From: Pedobacter sp. HDW13 | GTDB taxonomy: Bacteria > Bacteroidota > Bacteroidia > Sphingobacteriales > Sphingobacteriaceae | Assembly: GCF_011303555.1 (NCBI RefSeq) | Contig: NZ_CP049868.1 | Span: forward strand, 2,480,001 to 2,544,000 | Length of the DNA stretch: 64,000 nucleotides | Direction of reading: 5' to 3' | Part shown: in pieces, positions 36,473 through 43,907 of the stretch | Layout: each line of letters starts with the position of its first letter | How positions within the stretch are numbered: the first letter of the stretch is position 1 | Position numbers and translations under genes: made by a program | Notes under the pieces: generated by a model | Database searches by the model: none | Told to the model about the DNA's origin: nothing | What the model saw: the letters and a program-made list of their open reading frames with translations, nothing else

Positions 36473-37200
36473 CTAATCTGGCTGTTAAAGTGATTAAATG
36501 ATTGGTTAATTGGTTCGAACCGTGTGGCATCAATAGGGAAATCGCCATACCAGATATAGTCGAACTGAAGTGTAAGTTTGCCAAAATCGTTTTTAAGGGC
36601 AGGTTCACGAAGCTCCGTTAAATAATGATAATTGGTTTTTTCGGGCTGCCACTGGATCAATTCCGCATCGCTTAACTTTTTTAAAGCCCTTAAATACAAA
36701 AGTCTTACCGCCAGGCGGAATTTTCCTTCGGTAATTAAACGCTGTAATTCCTGCTCATAGTCAATTTCATGGATGTTCTCGGTCAATACATCATAAGGCA
36801 GGATGGTTTCTTTGGATTTCCGGCTAAATATGTTTTCCGAACCAATTAACTTAAGTACAATGAATATAACCACGCCAACACCCACGCCGATAAAGATATA
36901 CCGCGAAATGGGATTACCAGCTGCTCCTTGAAACAAATCGCCTACCATTTGCCAAAACCAGAGCCAAAAGCGGTCCCACCAGGATAGTTGTTGCTGGCCA
37001 ATTTCATCGTATTGAAATTCTTTTTGTGCTTTATAATTGCTGATCGCTTCTTTATCAAATTTTGCAGGTGTAACCTGGCTATTGGTATCAATGCGCACAA
37101 CACCAACCACAGACTTAGTTTTGCCAGCCTGTGCTTTGCCAATTACAGGGGCAAAAAACAAGAGAAATATGAGAATGTTTCTGATTAAAACGCGTTGCAT
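36469..37200 (-). CDS. DUF4129 membrane protein
   Basis: 243 residues: signal-like helix at the start (ILIFLLFFAPVIGKAQA), a second helix near 100-125 (YIFIGVGVGVVIFIVLKLIG), and the C-terminal DUF4129 domain with FRLAVRLLYLRALKKLSD and FDYIWYGDFPIDATRF. DUF4129 often occurs fused to transglutaminase or beside MoxR-DUF58. Function unknown; probably an assembly or sensing part of the membrane complex made by this cluster. Confidence 0.85.
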   Translation of the reverse strand: MQRVLIRNILIFLLFFAPVIGKAQAGKTKSVVGVVRIDTNSQVTPAKFDKEAISNYKAQKEFQYDEIGQQQLSWWDRFWLWFWQMVGDLFQGAAGNPISRYIFIGVGVGVVIFIVLKLIGSENIFSRKSKETILPYDVLTENIHEIDYEQELQRLITEGKFRLAVRLLYLRALKKLSDAELIQWQPEKTNYHYLTELREPALKNDFGKLTLQFDYIWYGDFPIDATRFEPINQSFNHFNSQIR

Positions 37201-37203
37201 CTG

Positions 37204-38088
37204 CTAGTATTCTTCTGGCCTGGTGTCAACTGGTTTTTCGTTATTGCCGAAATTCGAAATGCGCTCCTTTAAACCGGGACTTTCTTTCTGCTCAACCAAA
37301 CTATAGTAAACAAGTGAAATGGTAATAACCGGAATAATGGTAAATACCTGGCAAAGCGATTGGAGTACTGTAGTTATCATGGTTAAGGTTACATTCATGT
37401 GTGGGCTTTTACTGGTAAACATGGTTACCATGTTAAGGAGGCTGGTGGGCAATACAATCATGCTCATACAGGCGGAAACAATGATCCATACTACAACTAG
37501 CGTACCGAAAGTTACCCAGAAATTATCTTTAATTATTTTGAAGCTCCTGCTAAAAGCGTAGCCAAGCGATCCGTTTTCCAATACCATAATCGGGAACATC
37601 ATGGCCACAAAAGGTGCAAGCCAAAAACCTGGTACCAGGCAGCAGATAAGCGCAACTACAAGCATTAATATGAGCAATATGGAACTGCCGAAAACCCGTA
37701 GAAAGTAATATTTAAAGTAACCCCAAACTTCATCTGTAGCAGGTGGTTGGTTGCCCTTGCGTACATATAGCGCTATATAAGAAAGTACCGCAACCGTCAT
37801 ACTCGAATAACTGGCCATAGAGAACAGTAACGATAAAAAATATTCAATACCATAAACAGATCCGATACCAAAGCCTTTTCCATATCTGTTACCAATACCT
37901 GTATTTATTATATTAACCATTTTGTACTGTTGCATAAGCATGGCAGCCATGCTGGCTAAAACAAACAGACCACAAAAGGTAAAATAGGTTGTGATTAGCG
38001 GCTTAAAATTTTGCCGCATAAAGGTGAAGGTATCATTAATTACCTGGCCGAAATCCCTTCTTTTCTTAAATTCTAATTGGTTTACCAT
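37204..38088 (-). CDS. Polytopic membrane protein of the MoxR cluster
   Basis: 294 residues from ATG 38088 (MVNQLEFKKRRDFGQVINDT); a longer frame to 38184 overlaps the SpoIIM gene and is rejected. About six helices; the stretch CCLVPGFWLAPFVAMMFPIMVLENG with AFSRSFKIIKDNFW is of the glycerophosphodiester-phosphodiesterase membrane-domain/DUF975 kind. It starts 1 nt after the SpoIIM stop and ends 3 nt before the DUF4129 start. Confidence 0.8.
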   Translation of the reverse strand: MVNQLEFKKRRDFGQVINDTFTFMRQNFKPLITTYFTFCGLFVLASMAAMLMQQYKMVNIINTGIGNRYGKGFGIGSVYGIEYFLSLLFSMASYSSMTVAVLSYIALYVRKGNQPPATDEVWGYFKYYFLRVFGSSILLILMLVVALICCLVPGFWLAPFVAMMFPIMVLENGSLGYAFSRSFKIIKDNFWVTFGTLVVVWIIVSACMSMIVLPTSLLNMVTMFTSKSPHMNVTLTMITTVLQSLCQVFTIIPVITISLVYYSLVEQKESPGLKERISNFGNNEKPVDTRPEEY

Positions 38089-38089
38089 T

Positions 38090-39043
38090 TTAATTGCTTT
38101 CGGGTTGTTTGAGCTTAATTTTAACGGGATAAATGAATACGTACCAGACAATAAAGGCTGCCGATAATAGCAGGATGGAGGCACTCAATACCAGTGGCAT
38201 TTCGGTATGGCGGGTAACAAAACTTTCGAAAAAGGCAGCTACAATAAAGATGGGTATCAAACCAATTACGATTTTTAAACCATCTTTTGCACCTTTCAAT
38301 ACCGACACCTTGCGCGAATAGGTTTTGGGGAACAATAAGCTGTTACCTAAAATAATACCGGCCGCACCTGCCAGCACTATGGCCGATATTTCTAGCGTTC
38401 CATGGATCCAGATTACCAGTACAGATTGAATGCCCAGGCCTTTGCTAAAAAAGAAGTATTGAAAAGAGCCGAGCATAACCCCGTTGCGGAAGATAGAAAC
38501 AATTGAACCGAAAGAAAATATAATGCCTAAAACAAAAGTATACAGGGCAACGTAAATGTTGTTGATGCCAATCTGAAAGAACATCATAAATTCGTTTGGT
38601 TGCTTGTATACCCCAAAAGGATCGCCTTTAGCAATGTTTTCGTTGGTCATATTTACGTAGCCATCGCCCATAATCAGGCGAACAAAAGTGTCGTCGTATT
38701 TGGCTGATAAGGCGCCTATGGCACACGAGATGATAAAAAATGCAAATGCATACCAAATCTGTTTTTTATACTGAAAGAATACGAGTGGGAGCTCGGTTTT
38801 CCAGAACTGGATAAACCGGTTAGTTTTCTCCTTTTTATTTTTATAAACCGATTGATGTAATTTGGAAGCCAGCCCGTTTAAATAAGCGGTAGTTTTCGAG
38901 TTTGGATAAAATGTTTTGGCGTAAGCAAGATCGTTGGTAATTTCGATAAACTGGTTGGCCACCTCATCAGGATTGGCCTGCTGCATGGAATCGTAATTTT
39001 GCCACTTCTCCGAATGCTTTTTAACAAATAATGCTTCTCTCAT
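38090..39043 (-). CDS. SpoIIM (DUF95)-like membrane protein
   Basis: 317 residues: soluble helical start (1-100), then about five helices with FFQIGINNIYVALYTFVLG and WIHGTLEISAIVLAGAAG, the two marks of SpoIIM/DUF95. In Bacillus SpoIIM is a sporulation peptidoglycan protein; here there is no sporulation, and the gene belongs to the MoxR-DUF58 cluster. First gene of the minus-strand operon, divergent from RDD. Confidence 0.9.
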   Translation of the reverse strand: MREALFVKKHSEKWQNYDSMQQANPDEVANQFIEITNDLAYAKTFYPNSKTTAYLNGLASKLHQSVYKNKKEKTNRFIQFWKTELPLVFFQYKKQIWYAFAFFIISCAIGALSAKYDDTFVRLIMGDGYVNMTNENIAKGDPFGVYKQPNEFMMFFQIGINNIYVALYTFVLGIIFSFGSIVSIFRNGVMLGSFQYFFFSKGLGIQSVLVIWIHGTLEISAIVLAGAAGIILGNSLLFPKTYSRKVSVLKGAKDGLKIVIGLIPIFIVAAFFESFVTRHTEMPLVLSASILLLSAAFIVWYVFIYPVKIKLKQPESN

Positions 39044-39185
39044 GTTAAGGCGTTACCAAATCTTGGGTTAAAATAGTTAATTTTTTATGGATAAAGAATC
39101 AATCTGGTAAAATGACAGCAAAATATAAGAAATGTTTAGTTAAAAAATTAGTCGTTGATATACAGCGATTATCCTTAAAAAAAAT

Positions 39186-39193
39186 TATGTTTG
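39186..39193 (+). promoter_or_regulatory. Promoter -7 element (TATGTTTG) of the RDD gene
   Basis: Exact TAnnTTTG ending 4 nt before ATG 39198, so a leaderless mRNA is likely. Confidence 0.6.
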
Positions 39194-39197
39194 AAAT

Positions 39198-39938
39198 ATG
39201 GATAGTATCAGAATTAGCACTGCTCAAAATATCGATATCTCATATGAAATTGCCGGTCTGGGTGAGCGCATTGCGGCCAGATGTATAGATTTGGGCGTTT
39301 TTCTGGTACTGGGTATAATTACACTGATTTTGATGGGCGCTAGTGAAACAAGCATGTCGGGTGGCGGAAAAATTATCTTAATTGTATTCCTCGCCATTTT
39401 TGTTTTTTACGATCTGGTTTGTGAGCTCATTATGGATGGGCAAAGTTTGGGTAAGAAGGTGCTTAAAATAAAAGTGATTAGCCTGGATGGTGGGCAACCA
39501 GCTCTTAGTCAGTATATTTTAAGGTGGCTGTTCAGGACAATTGATTTCGGTATTCCGTTAGGCTGGGGTGTAGTAGCGCTGATATCGGTAATCGTAACCA
39601 AAAACCACCAGCGTTTAGGCGATATTTTAGGAAAAACAACTTTGATTAAAACAAATCCAAGAACTCAGTTTACCAACATGGCCTTTAGCTTTAGCCTGCC
39701 CGAAACCTACGAAGCCCGGTTTAAAGATGTACTCCATTTAAATGATCGCGAGATTGAGCTCATCCACGAAGTATTAACCAGTTATTACCAAACAGGCAAT
39801 GCCGAGTTGATTTATGCCATGGCTGCTAAAACAAAAGAACATATCGTGGTAAGCATTCCAGCGGGCATGAACGAATTACAGTTTTTAGAAACGGTACTTA
39901 AAGATTATAAACACCTAACCTCAATGGTGAATGTTTAA
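39198..39938 (+). CDS. RDD-family membrane protein
   Basis: 246 residues. The RDD domain (residues 15-150) shows GERIAARCIDLGVFLVLG with the Arg-Asp pair, DGQSLGKKVLKIKVISLDGG and ILRWLFRTIDFGIPLGWG. A soluble C-terminal part of about 90 residues follows. RDD genes sit beside SpoIIM, MoxR and DUF58 genes in many phyla; some RDD proteins are ion antiporters. Divergent from the SpoIIM operon with 154 bp between them. Confidence 0.9.
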   Translation: MDSIRISTAQNIDISYEIAGLGERIAARCIDLGVFLVLGIITLILMGASETSMSGGGKIILIVFLAIFVFYDLVCELIMDGQSLGKKVLKIKVISLDGGQPALSQYILRWLFRTIDFGIPLGWGVVALISVIVTKNHQRLGDILGKTTLIKTNPRTQFTNMAFSFSLPETYEARFKDVLHLNDREIELIHEVLTSYYQTGNAELIYAMAAKTKEHIVVSIPAGMNELQFLETVLKDYKHLTSMVNV

Positions 39939-39946
39939 ATGTGGCA

Positions 39947-40273
39947 CTAGTGCAACAGCATTTTATACAGGTAAGAAAGCATTACGAAATTGCCAACAAC
40001 AATAACAAGTATTCGTAAAATCAGAGATTGGTTTTTAATAGGGAACTTATAAAGCAAGCCTGCTGCAATAAATAAGATCAGTAAAGGAATAGTTGGTGGA
40101 TAGAGCAGCCAGCTTTTTGATAAATCGCCTTGAATTATTGCAATAAAAGAACGTTGAAACCCGCAACCTGGGCAATCAATGCCTGTTAAAGCTTTAAATG
40201 GGCAGGAGATTAAATGATTTTGCAGCCAATCAACCAGGTTGATTAAACTGCAAAATATAAAAAGGATAAACAT
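39947..40273 (-). CDS. DUF2752 membrane protein
   Basis: 108 residues, three helices, with the family signature CPFKALTGIDCPGCGFQRSF near residue 25. The Cys-rich CPGCG loop could bind metal or form a disulfide; no function is established. Starts 6 nt after the DUF5684 stop, so the two are co-transcribed. Confidence 0.88.
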   Translation of the reverse strand: MFILFIFCSLINLVDWLQNHLISCPFKALTGIDCPGCGFQRSFIAIIQGDLSKSWLLYPPTIPLLILFIAAGLLYKFPIKNQSLILRILVIVVGNFVMLSYLYKMLLH

Positions 40274-40279
40274 AATTGC

Positions 40280-40768
40280 TTAAACTACCGGTGGCGGTGT
40301 ATCGCTTGGTTTATCTTTATTCTCGAAAGGATTGTTAAAAGGGTTGTTTGGATTATTGAAAGGATTATTTCCAAAACCACCATTTTGAGCCTCAGCAGCT
40401 GACGGGCCTAAATAAGTAGCTGGTCCGAAACCTAACATTGGCCAGAATACAAACGGCAATAAAATTAGACCTACCGTGTAACCTTCTGTTTTTCCAAAGC
40501 TTTTGCTAAATAGGTTGATCAACCAAATTCCAAATACAAAATTTACGCAAGGGATTATTAACCATAAAATCCATATCATTGGTTTCCCAACAATCTCTAT
40601 CATTACAATTTCACGGTAAATAGGTATAATGCATGCCCAACCTGGTTTACCTGCCTTTTCGAATGCTTTCCACATCCCAGCCAGCGAAATCACAATTAAA
40701 ATGAGATAGAAGATAACTGCTCCAAAACCAATGCCTGCGATTATTCCGCCTGAATCATATTCGTTCAT
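40280..40768 (-). CDS. DUF5684 membrane protein
   Basis: 162 residues, about four helices, with WKAFEKAGKPGWACIIPIYR and WLINLFSKSFGKTEGYTVGL, the DUF5684 core, and a C-terminal tail of NPFNNPNNPFNNPFENKDKP repeats. The core resembles the membrane part seen beside signal peptidase genes in Bacteroidota. No enzymatic residue is evident. First of a two-gene unit with DUF2752. Confidence 0.85.
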   Translation of the reverse strand: MNEYDSGGIIAGIGFGAVIFYLILIVISLAGMWKAFEKAGKPGWACIIPIYREIVMIEIVGKPMIWILWLIIPCVNFVFGIWLINLFSKSFGKTEGYTVGLILLPFVFWPMLGFGPATYLGPSAAEAQNGGFGNNPFNNPNNPFNNPFENKDKPSDTPPPVV

Positions 40769-40854
40769 AATTTAATGTTTTTAAGGATTATTAATTTAAA
40801 TAGTTAAACTAATGTAATTTTTTTAATTTAAAAACAGATGAACAGGGAGTTAAA

Positions 40855-41576
40855 TTATTTCAACACGGTGGCCACTTTTGTTAATAATGCATCGGCCCAC
40901 TGACCATACATTTTGCCACTGGGGTGTAAGCCATCACTTGCAATCAACGCATTATCGGTTGCCGCATTTCTTGATGCAGGAGTAATATTGGTGTAGTTTA
41001 TGCCCGCTGCAAGCGTTATTTCCTGGTTTGCAGCATTGAAACTATCTATTTCAGTGGCAATTGCCTTGGTATCTCTTCCCGAGTTTTTACCAAAAGGCGT
41101 AACGCCCCAATCGGGTATAGAAATCACAAAAACTTTACGCACATCGCCGCCAGCAAAAGCGATAGCCTTTTGTAACAATTCTGCGAACTCTTTGCGGTAA
41201 GTGCTAAGGGATAGCCACGGTACTGGTTGTTTACGCCAATGAGCAGCGTAACAAAATCATAAGTTCCGCTTAAATTTTCTTTTTTAATCCCTACCTGCAG
41301 TTCATCGGTAGTCCAGCCGGTTACCGCAATAATTTTGGGATTGGCTACGCTGATGTTTTTGCCTTTTAGTAAATTTTGCAGCTGGTAGGGAAAGGATTCA
41401 GCTTGCTTAACTGCTTCTCCAATCGTGTAAGAATCGCCCAGCGCCAGATAGCTAAATGTGCTTCCTCCGGTAGTGGGACTTGTAATAGAAGGATCAGTAT
41501 TTGTAGGCATGTTTTCGTGCTTAGTACAGCCCGAAGTTAATAAAGAAAATAAAATGACACCGAATAAAATCTTCAT
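40855..41576 (-). pseudogene. SGNH/GDSL-hydrolase lipoprotein, frame broken once
   Basis: Secreted esterase-like lipoprotein. ATG 41576 gives a lipoprotein signal (LFSLLTSGC) and block I YLALGDSYTIGEAV (catalytic Ser). The frame from 41576 stops at 41124, but LLIGVNNQYRGYP should continue STYRKEFAELLQKAIAF, which is the other frame down to 40855. One extra C (G on the plus strand, run 41208-41210) repairs it. The second part holds block V, SDGLHPSGKMYGQWA (Asp and His). The repaired protein is about 240 residues, normal length. The loss again falls in a G/C run, pointing to read error. Confidence 0.8.
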
Positions 41577-41642
41577 GACTTGATTTACGAAGTAAGTCTG
41601 GCCTTAGTTTTATTGGAGTGCTGTAATATTGTTTTACGGCAA

Positions 41643-42377
41643 CTAAACCAATTTCATTTTAAAAAGGCTGGCAATATGATTTTTTAGCTTGGCTTTCACT
41701 TCTTCCATGTCGAGCTTGCGGCCAAGTTCATGCTGTAATGAGGTAACTGCTTTATCATCTATCCCGCAGGGTACAATGTTTTTGAAATAATCGAGGTCAA
41801 CATTTACATTAAAAGCAAAACCATGCATGGTTACCCAGCGGCTGCAACGAACGCCCATTGCACAAATTTTTCGGGCCTTTTCGTTATCTGCATCTAACCA
41901 CACACCCGTGTAGCCAGGATAACGGCCGGCCTCAATATCGTAATCTTTCAAAGTTAAAATTACAGCTTCCTCGAGGGTACGCAGATAGAGGTGGATATCG
42001 GTAAAAAAATTGTCGAGATCCAATATGGGGTAACCTACAATCTGCCCCGGACCATGGTAGGTAATATCACCTCCACGGTTAATTTTATAATAAGTAGCCT
42101 GTTTGTCTTTTAAGCCCTGCTCATCAAGCAAAAGGTTTTCGGGGTGACCGCTTTTGCCTAAAGTATAAACATGCGGGTGTTCGCAAAAAATCAGGTGGTT
42201 TGGAGTAGGGGTATGGGTGTTGTTTACCCGGTTGGCAGTTTTAATGGCAACCGTTTGGTTCAGTAAGTCTTCCTGTTTATCCCAGGCTTGCTGGTAGTCG
42301 GTTAAGCCCCAATCTGTAAAAACCGTTGGCATTAAATCTTTGGCAATTACTTTTTCTGCTGTCTCGTTCATCTCCAT
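41643..42377 (-). CDS. lipB: Octanoyltransferase
   Basis: Transfers octanoate from acyl carrier protein to lipoyl domains of 2-oxoacid dehydrogenases and GcvH. 244 residues: KINRGGDITYHGPGQIVGYP (LipB signature), the KARKICAMGVRCSRWVTMHG region with the catalytic Lys, and the active-site Cys in IVPCGIDDKAVTSL. It starts 6 nt after the phosphopantetheinyl transferase stop; both enzymes act on acyl carriers, a sensible operon. The start is ATG 42377, though ATG 42371 two codons later is also possible. Confidence 0.95.
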   Translation of the reverse strand: MEMNETAEKVIAKDLMPTVFTDWGLTDYQQAWDKQEDLLNQTVAIKTANRVNNTHTPTPNHLIFCEHPHVYTLGKSGHPENLLLDEQGLKDKQATYYKINRGGDITYHGPGQIVGYPILDLDNFFTDIHLYLRTLEEAVILTLKDYDIEAGRYPGYTGVWLDADNEKARKICAMGVRCSRWVTMHGFAFNVNVDLDYFKNIVPCGIDDKAVTSLQHELGRKLDMEEVKAKLKNHIASLFKMKLV

Positions 42378-42383
42378 TTGTAT

Positions 42384-43031
42384 TTAATAATTGCCGGCTA
42401 CATAGCCCAGCATATAGCCATCTTTGGTTTTAAAATAATTAACCGTCAGTTCGCGGGTACCGGTTGGCAGCTCTACCAATGCGTTTAAGGCACCTTCGTT
42501 TTTTAGTTTAAAAGGCTTAATGTGGATATGCTGCTTAAACTCCAAGCCTTTTTTGCCATGCCATTTGTAAATGGCCTCTTTGGCACACCAGGCTACATAA
42601 AGGCCGTCGGTATTATCGCCAATTTGCTTTTGCGCCAGCTCTACATCACTTAAGAACTTGTGTTTAATGCTTTTTATTTTATGCTTAATCAGCTCAATAT
42701 CAACCCCAACTGCATAGTTTTTGCTAATCATTACCGCGGCGTAATCGTAAGAATGGCTTAACGAAATGTGGTAATCAAAATTAACCAGGTAAGGTTTGCC
42801 ATGCTCATCAAACTGGCAATCGATATACTCGGTAGTATTGAGCATTGTGCGGAGCAAAAGCCTGGTGCTTAGCCAGTGCAGTAACCTTTTGCCACTGTTT
42901 AAAGATGAGATAATATCGTGTTCGTGCTGTTTGAGTTGCAGCCCTGCCAACAATTCATCTTCTGTTTCTTCAATTTTCCAGATTGCTAAAACAGCATGTT
43001 CATCAATATTTTGGTTGTAAATTATTGGCAT
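42384..43031 (-). CDS. 4'-phosphopantetheinyl transferase (Sfp type)
   Basis: Loads phosphopantetheine from CoA onto carrier proteins. 215 residues with the two Sfp-class motifs: NYAVGVDIELI (metal Asp/Glu) and YVAWCAKEAIYKWHGKKGL (WxxKEA). The length lies between AcpS and full Sfp, as is common in Bacteroidota. Co-transcribed with lipB. The cognate carrier protein is not in the window. Confidence 0.92.
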   Translation of the reverse strand: MPIIYNQNIDEHAVLAIWKIEETEDELLAGLQLKQHEHDIISSLNSGKRLLHWLSTRLLLRTMLNTTEYIDCQFDEHGKPYLVNFDYHISLSHSYDYAAVMISKNYAVGVDIELIKHKIKSIKHKFLSDVELAQKQIGDNTDGLYVAWCAKEAIYKWHGKKGLEFKQHIHIKPFKLKNEGALNALVELPTGTRELTVNYFKTKDGYMLGYVAGNY

Positions 43032-43053
43032 TGATTAAATTGGAGATTACATG

Positions 43054-43061
43054 CAAAATTA
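43054..43061 (-). promoter_or_regulatory. Promoter -7 element (TAATTTTG) of the PPTase-lipB operon
   Basis: Exact TAnnTTTG on the minus strand, about 22 nt before ATG 43031. Confidence 0.55.
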
Positions 43062-43102
43062 TCTTAAATAAATGATAATTTAGGCCAAAAATACGCATAA
43101 AA

Positions 43103-43639
43103 ATGATATTATCTGATAGCAGGATATTAGAAGAAATTGAGAAGGGAACCATCATCATTGAGCCTTTTAAACGAGAGTGTTTAGGAACAAACTCTTATGA
43201 TGTGCATTTGGGGAAATATTTGGCTACCTATAAAAGCCGCGTGCTGGATGCCAAAGTCCATAATGAGATCGAACATTTTGAAATTCCAAAAGATGGTTAT
43301 ATCCTTCATCCCGGAACGCTTTACCTTGGGGTTACCTTAGAGTATACCGAAACCCATGGTCACGTACCTTTTTTAGAGGGGAAAAGCAGTACTGGCCGCT
43401 TAGGAATCGATATTCACGCTACCGCAGGTAAGGGCGATGTAGGTTTCTGTAATACCTGGACATTAGAAATATCAGTTGCGCAACCTGTAAAGGTTTATGC
43501 GGGGATGCCCATTGGTCAGCTTATTTATTTTGTGGTAGAAGGCAATATCGGCACCATGTACAACACTAAGGGGAATGCCAAATACAACAATAAAACCACA
43601 CGGCCTGTTGAAAGCATGATGTGGAAAAACAAATTCTAA
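43103..43639 (+). CDS. dcd: dCTP deaminase
   Basis: Deaminates dCTP to dUTP in the dTTP pathway. 178 residues: MILSDSRILEEIEKGTIIIE start, LGTNSYDVHLGKYL, PFLEGKSSTGRLGIDIHATA (substrate loop with catalytic Glu region) and VYAGMPIGQLIYF. Standard length; could also be the bifunctional type that releases dUMP, which cannot be told by eye. Divergent from the PPTase gene. Confidence 0.95.
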   Translation: MILSDSRILEEIEKGTIIIEPFKRECLGTNSYDVHLGKYLATYKSRVLDAKVHNEIEHFEIPKDGYILHPGTLYLGVTLEYTETHGHVPFLEGKSSTGRLGIDIHATAGKGDVGFCNTWTLEISVAQPVKVYAGMPIGQLIYFVVEGNIGTMYNTKGNAKYNNKTTRPVESMMWKNKF

Positions 43640-43641
43640 AG

Positions 43642-43767
43642 GATTTGGCGCTGCACACAGTAGCAAGCTTTCTTGCTCCTCATGATTTGACGCTGCATAC
43701 TGCAGAAAGTTTTACTGACCCTCATAATTGTTTGCCGCGCACTGCAGGAGCTTTTCATGAGCAAGCA
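43642..43767 (+). repeat. Three imperfect 42-bp tandem repeats after dcd
   Basis: Copies start at 43642, 43684 and 43726; each reads about GATTTG.CGCTGCA..., then GCAGNAAG/GAGCTTT and ends in CTCAT or AAGCA. Period 42 is 14 codons. Read in the frame from GTG 43621 it gives repeats such as DLALHTVASFLAPH and DLTLHTAESFTDPH and stops at 43779. Whether it is translated is unknown. The rest of the gap to 43907 is AT-rich without a gene. Confidence 0.6.
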
Positions 43768-43858
43768 GCACTATTTTAAATTGGTTCGCTATACTCGCTG
43801 TTCAATTGTAAACTATAAATTTAGTATTATAATCAAATTTCATGTGTTCTTCATAAAA

Positions 43859-43890
43859 ATATGCCTCAGGTTTTGTACCTTGAGGCATAT
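43859..43890 (+). terminator. Hairpin upstream of the macroglobulin/plug gene
   Basis: Stem ATATGCCTCA/TGAGGCATAT (10 bp), followed by TTATTTTA. It lies 17 nt before ATG 43908. It could be a weak terminator after dcd or a 5' mRNA hairpin. Confidence 0.55.
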
Positions 43891-43907
43891 TTATTTTACC
43901 TAACCAC

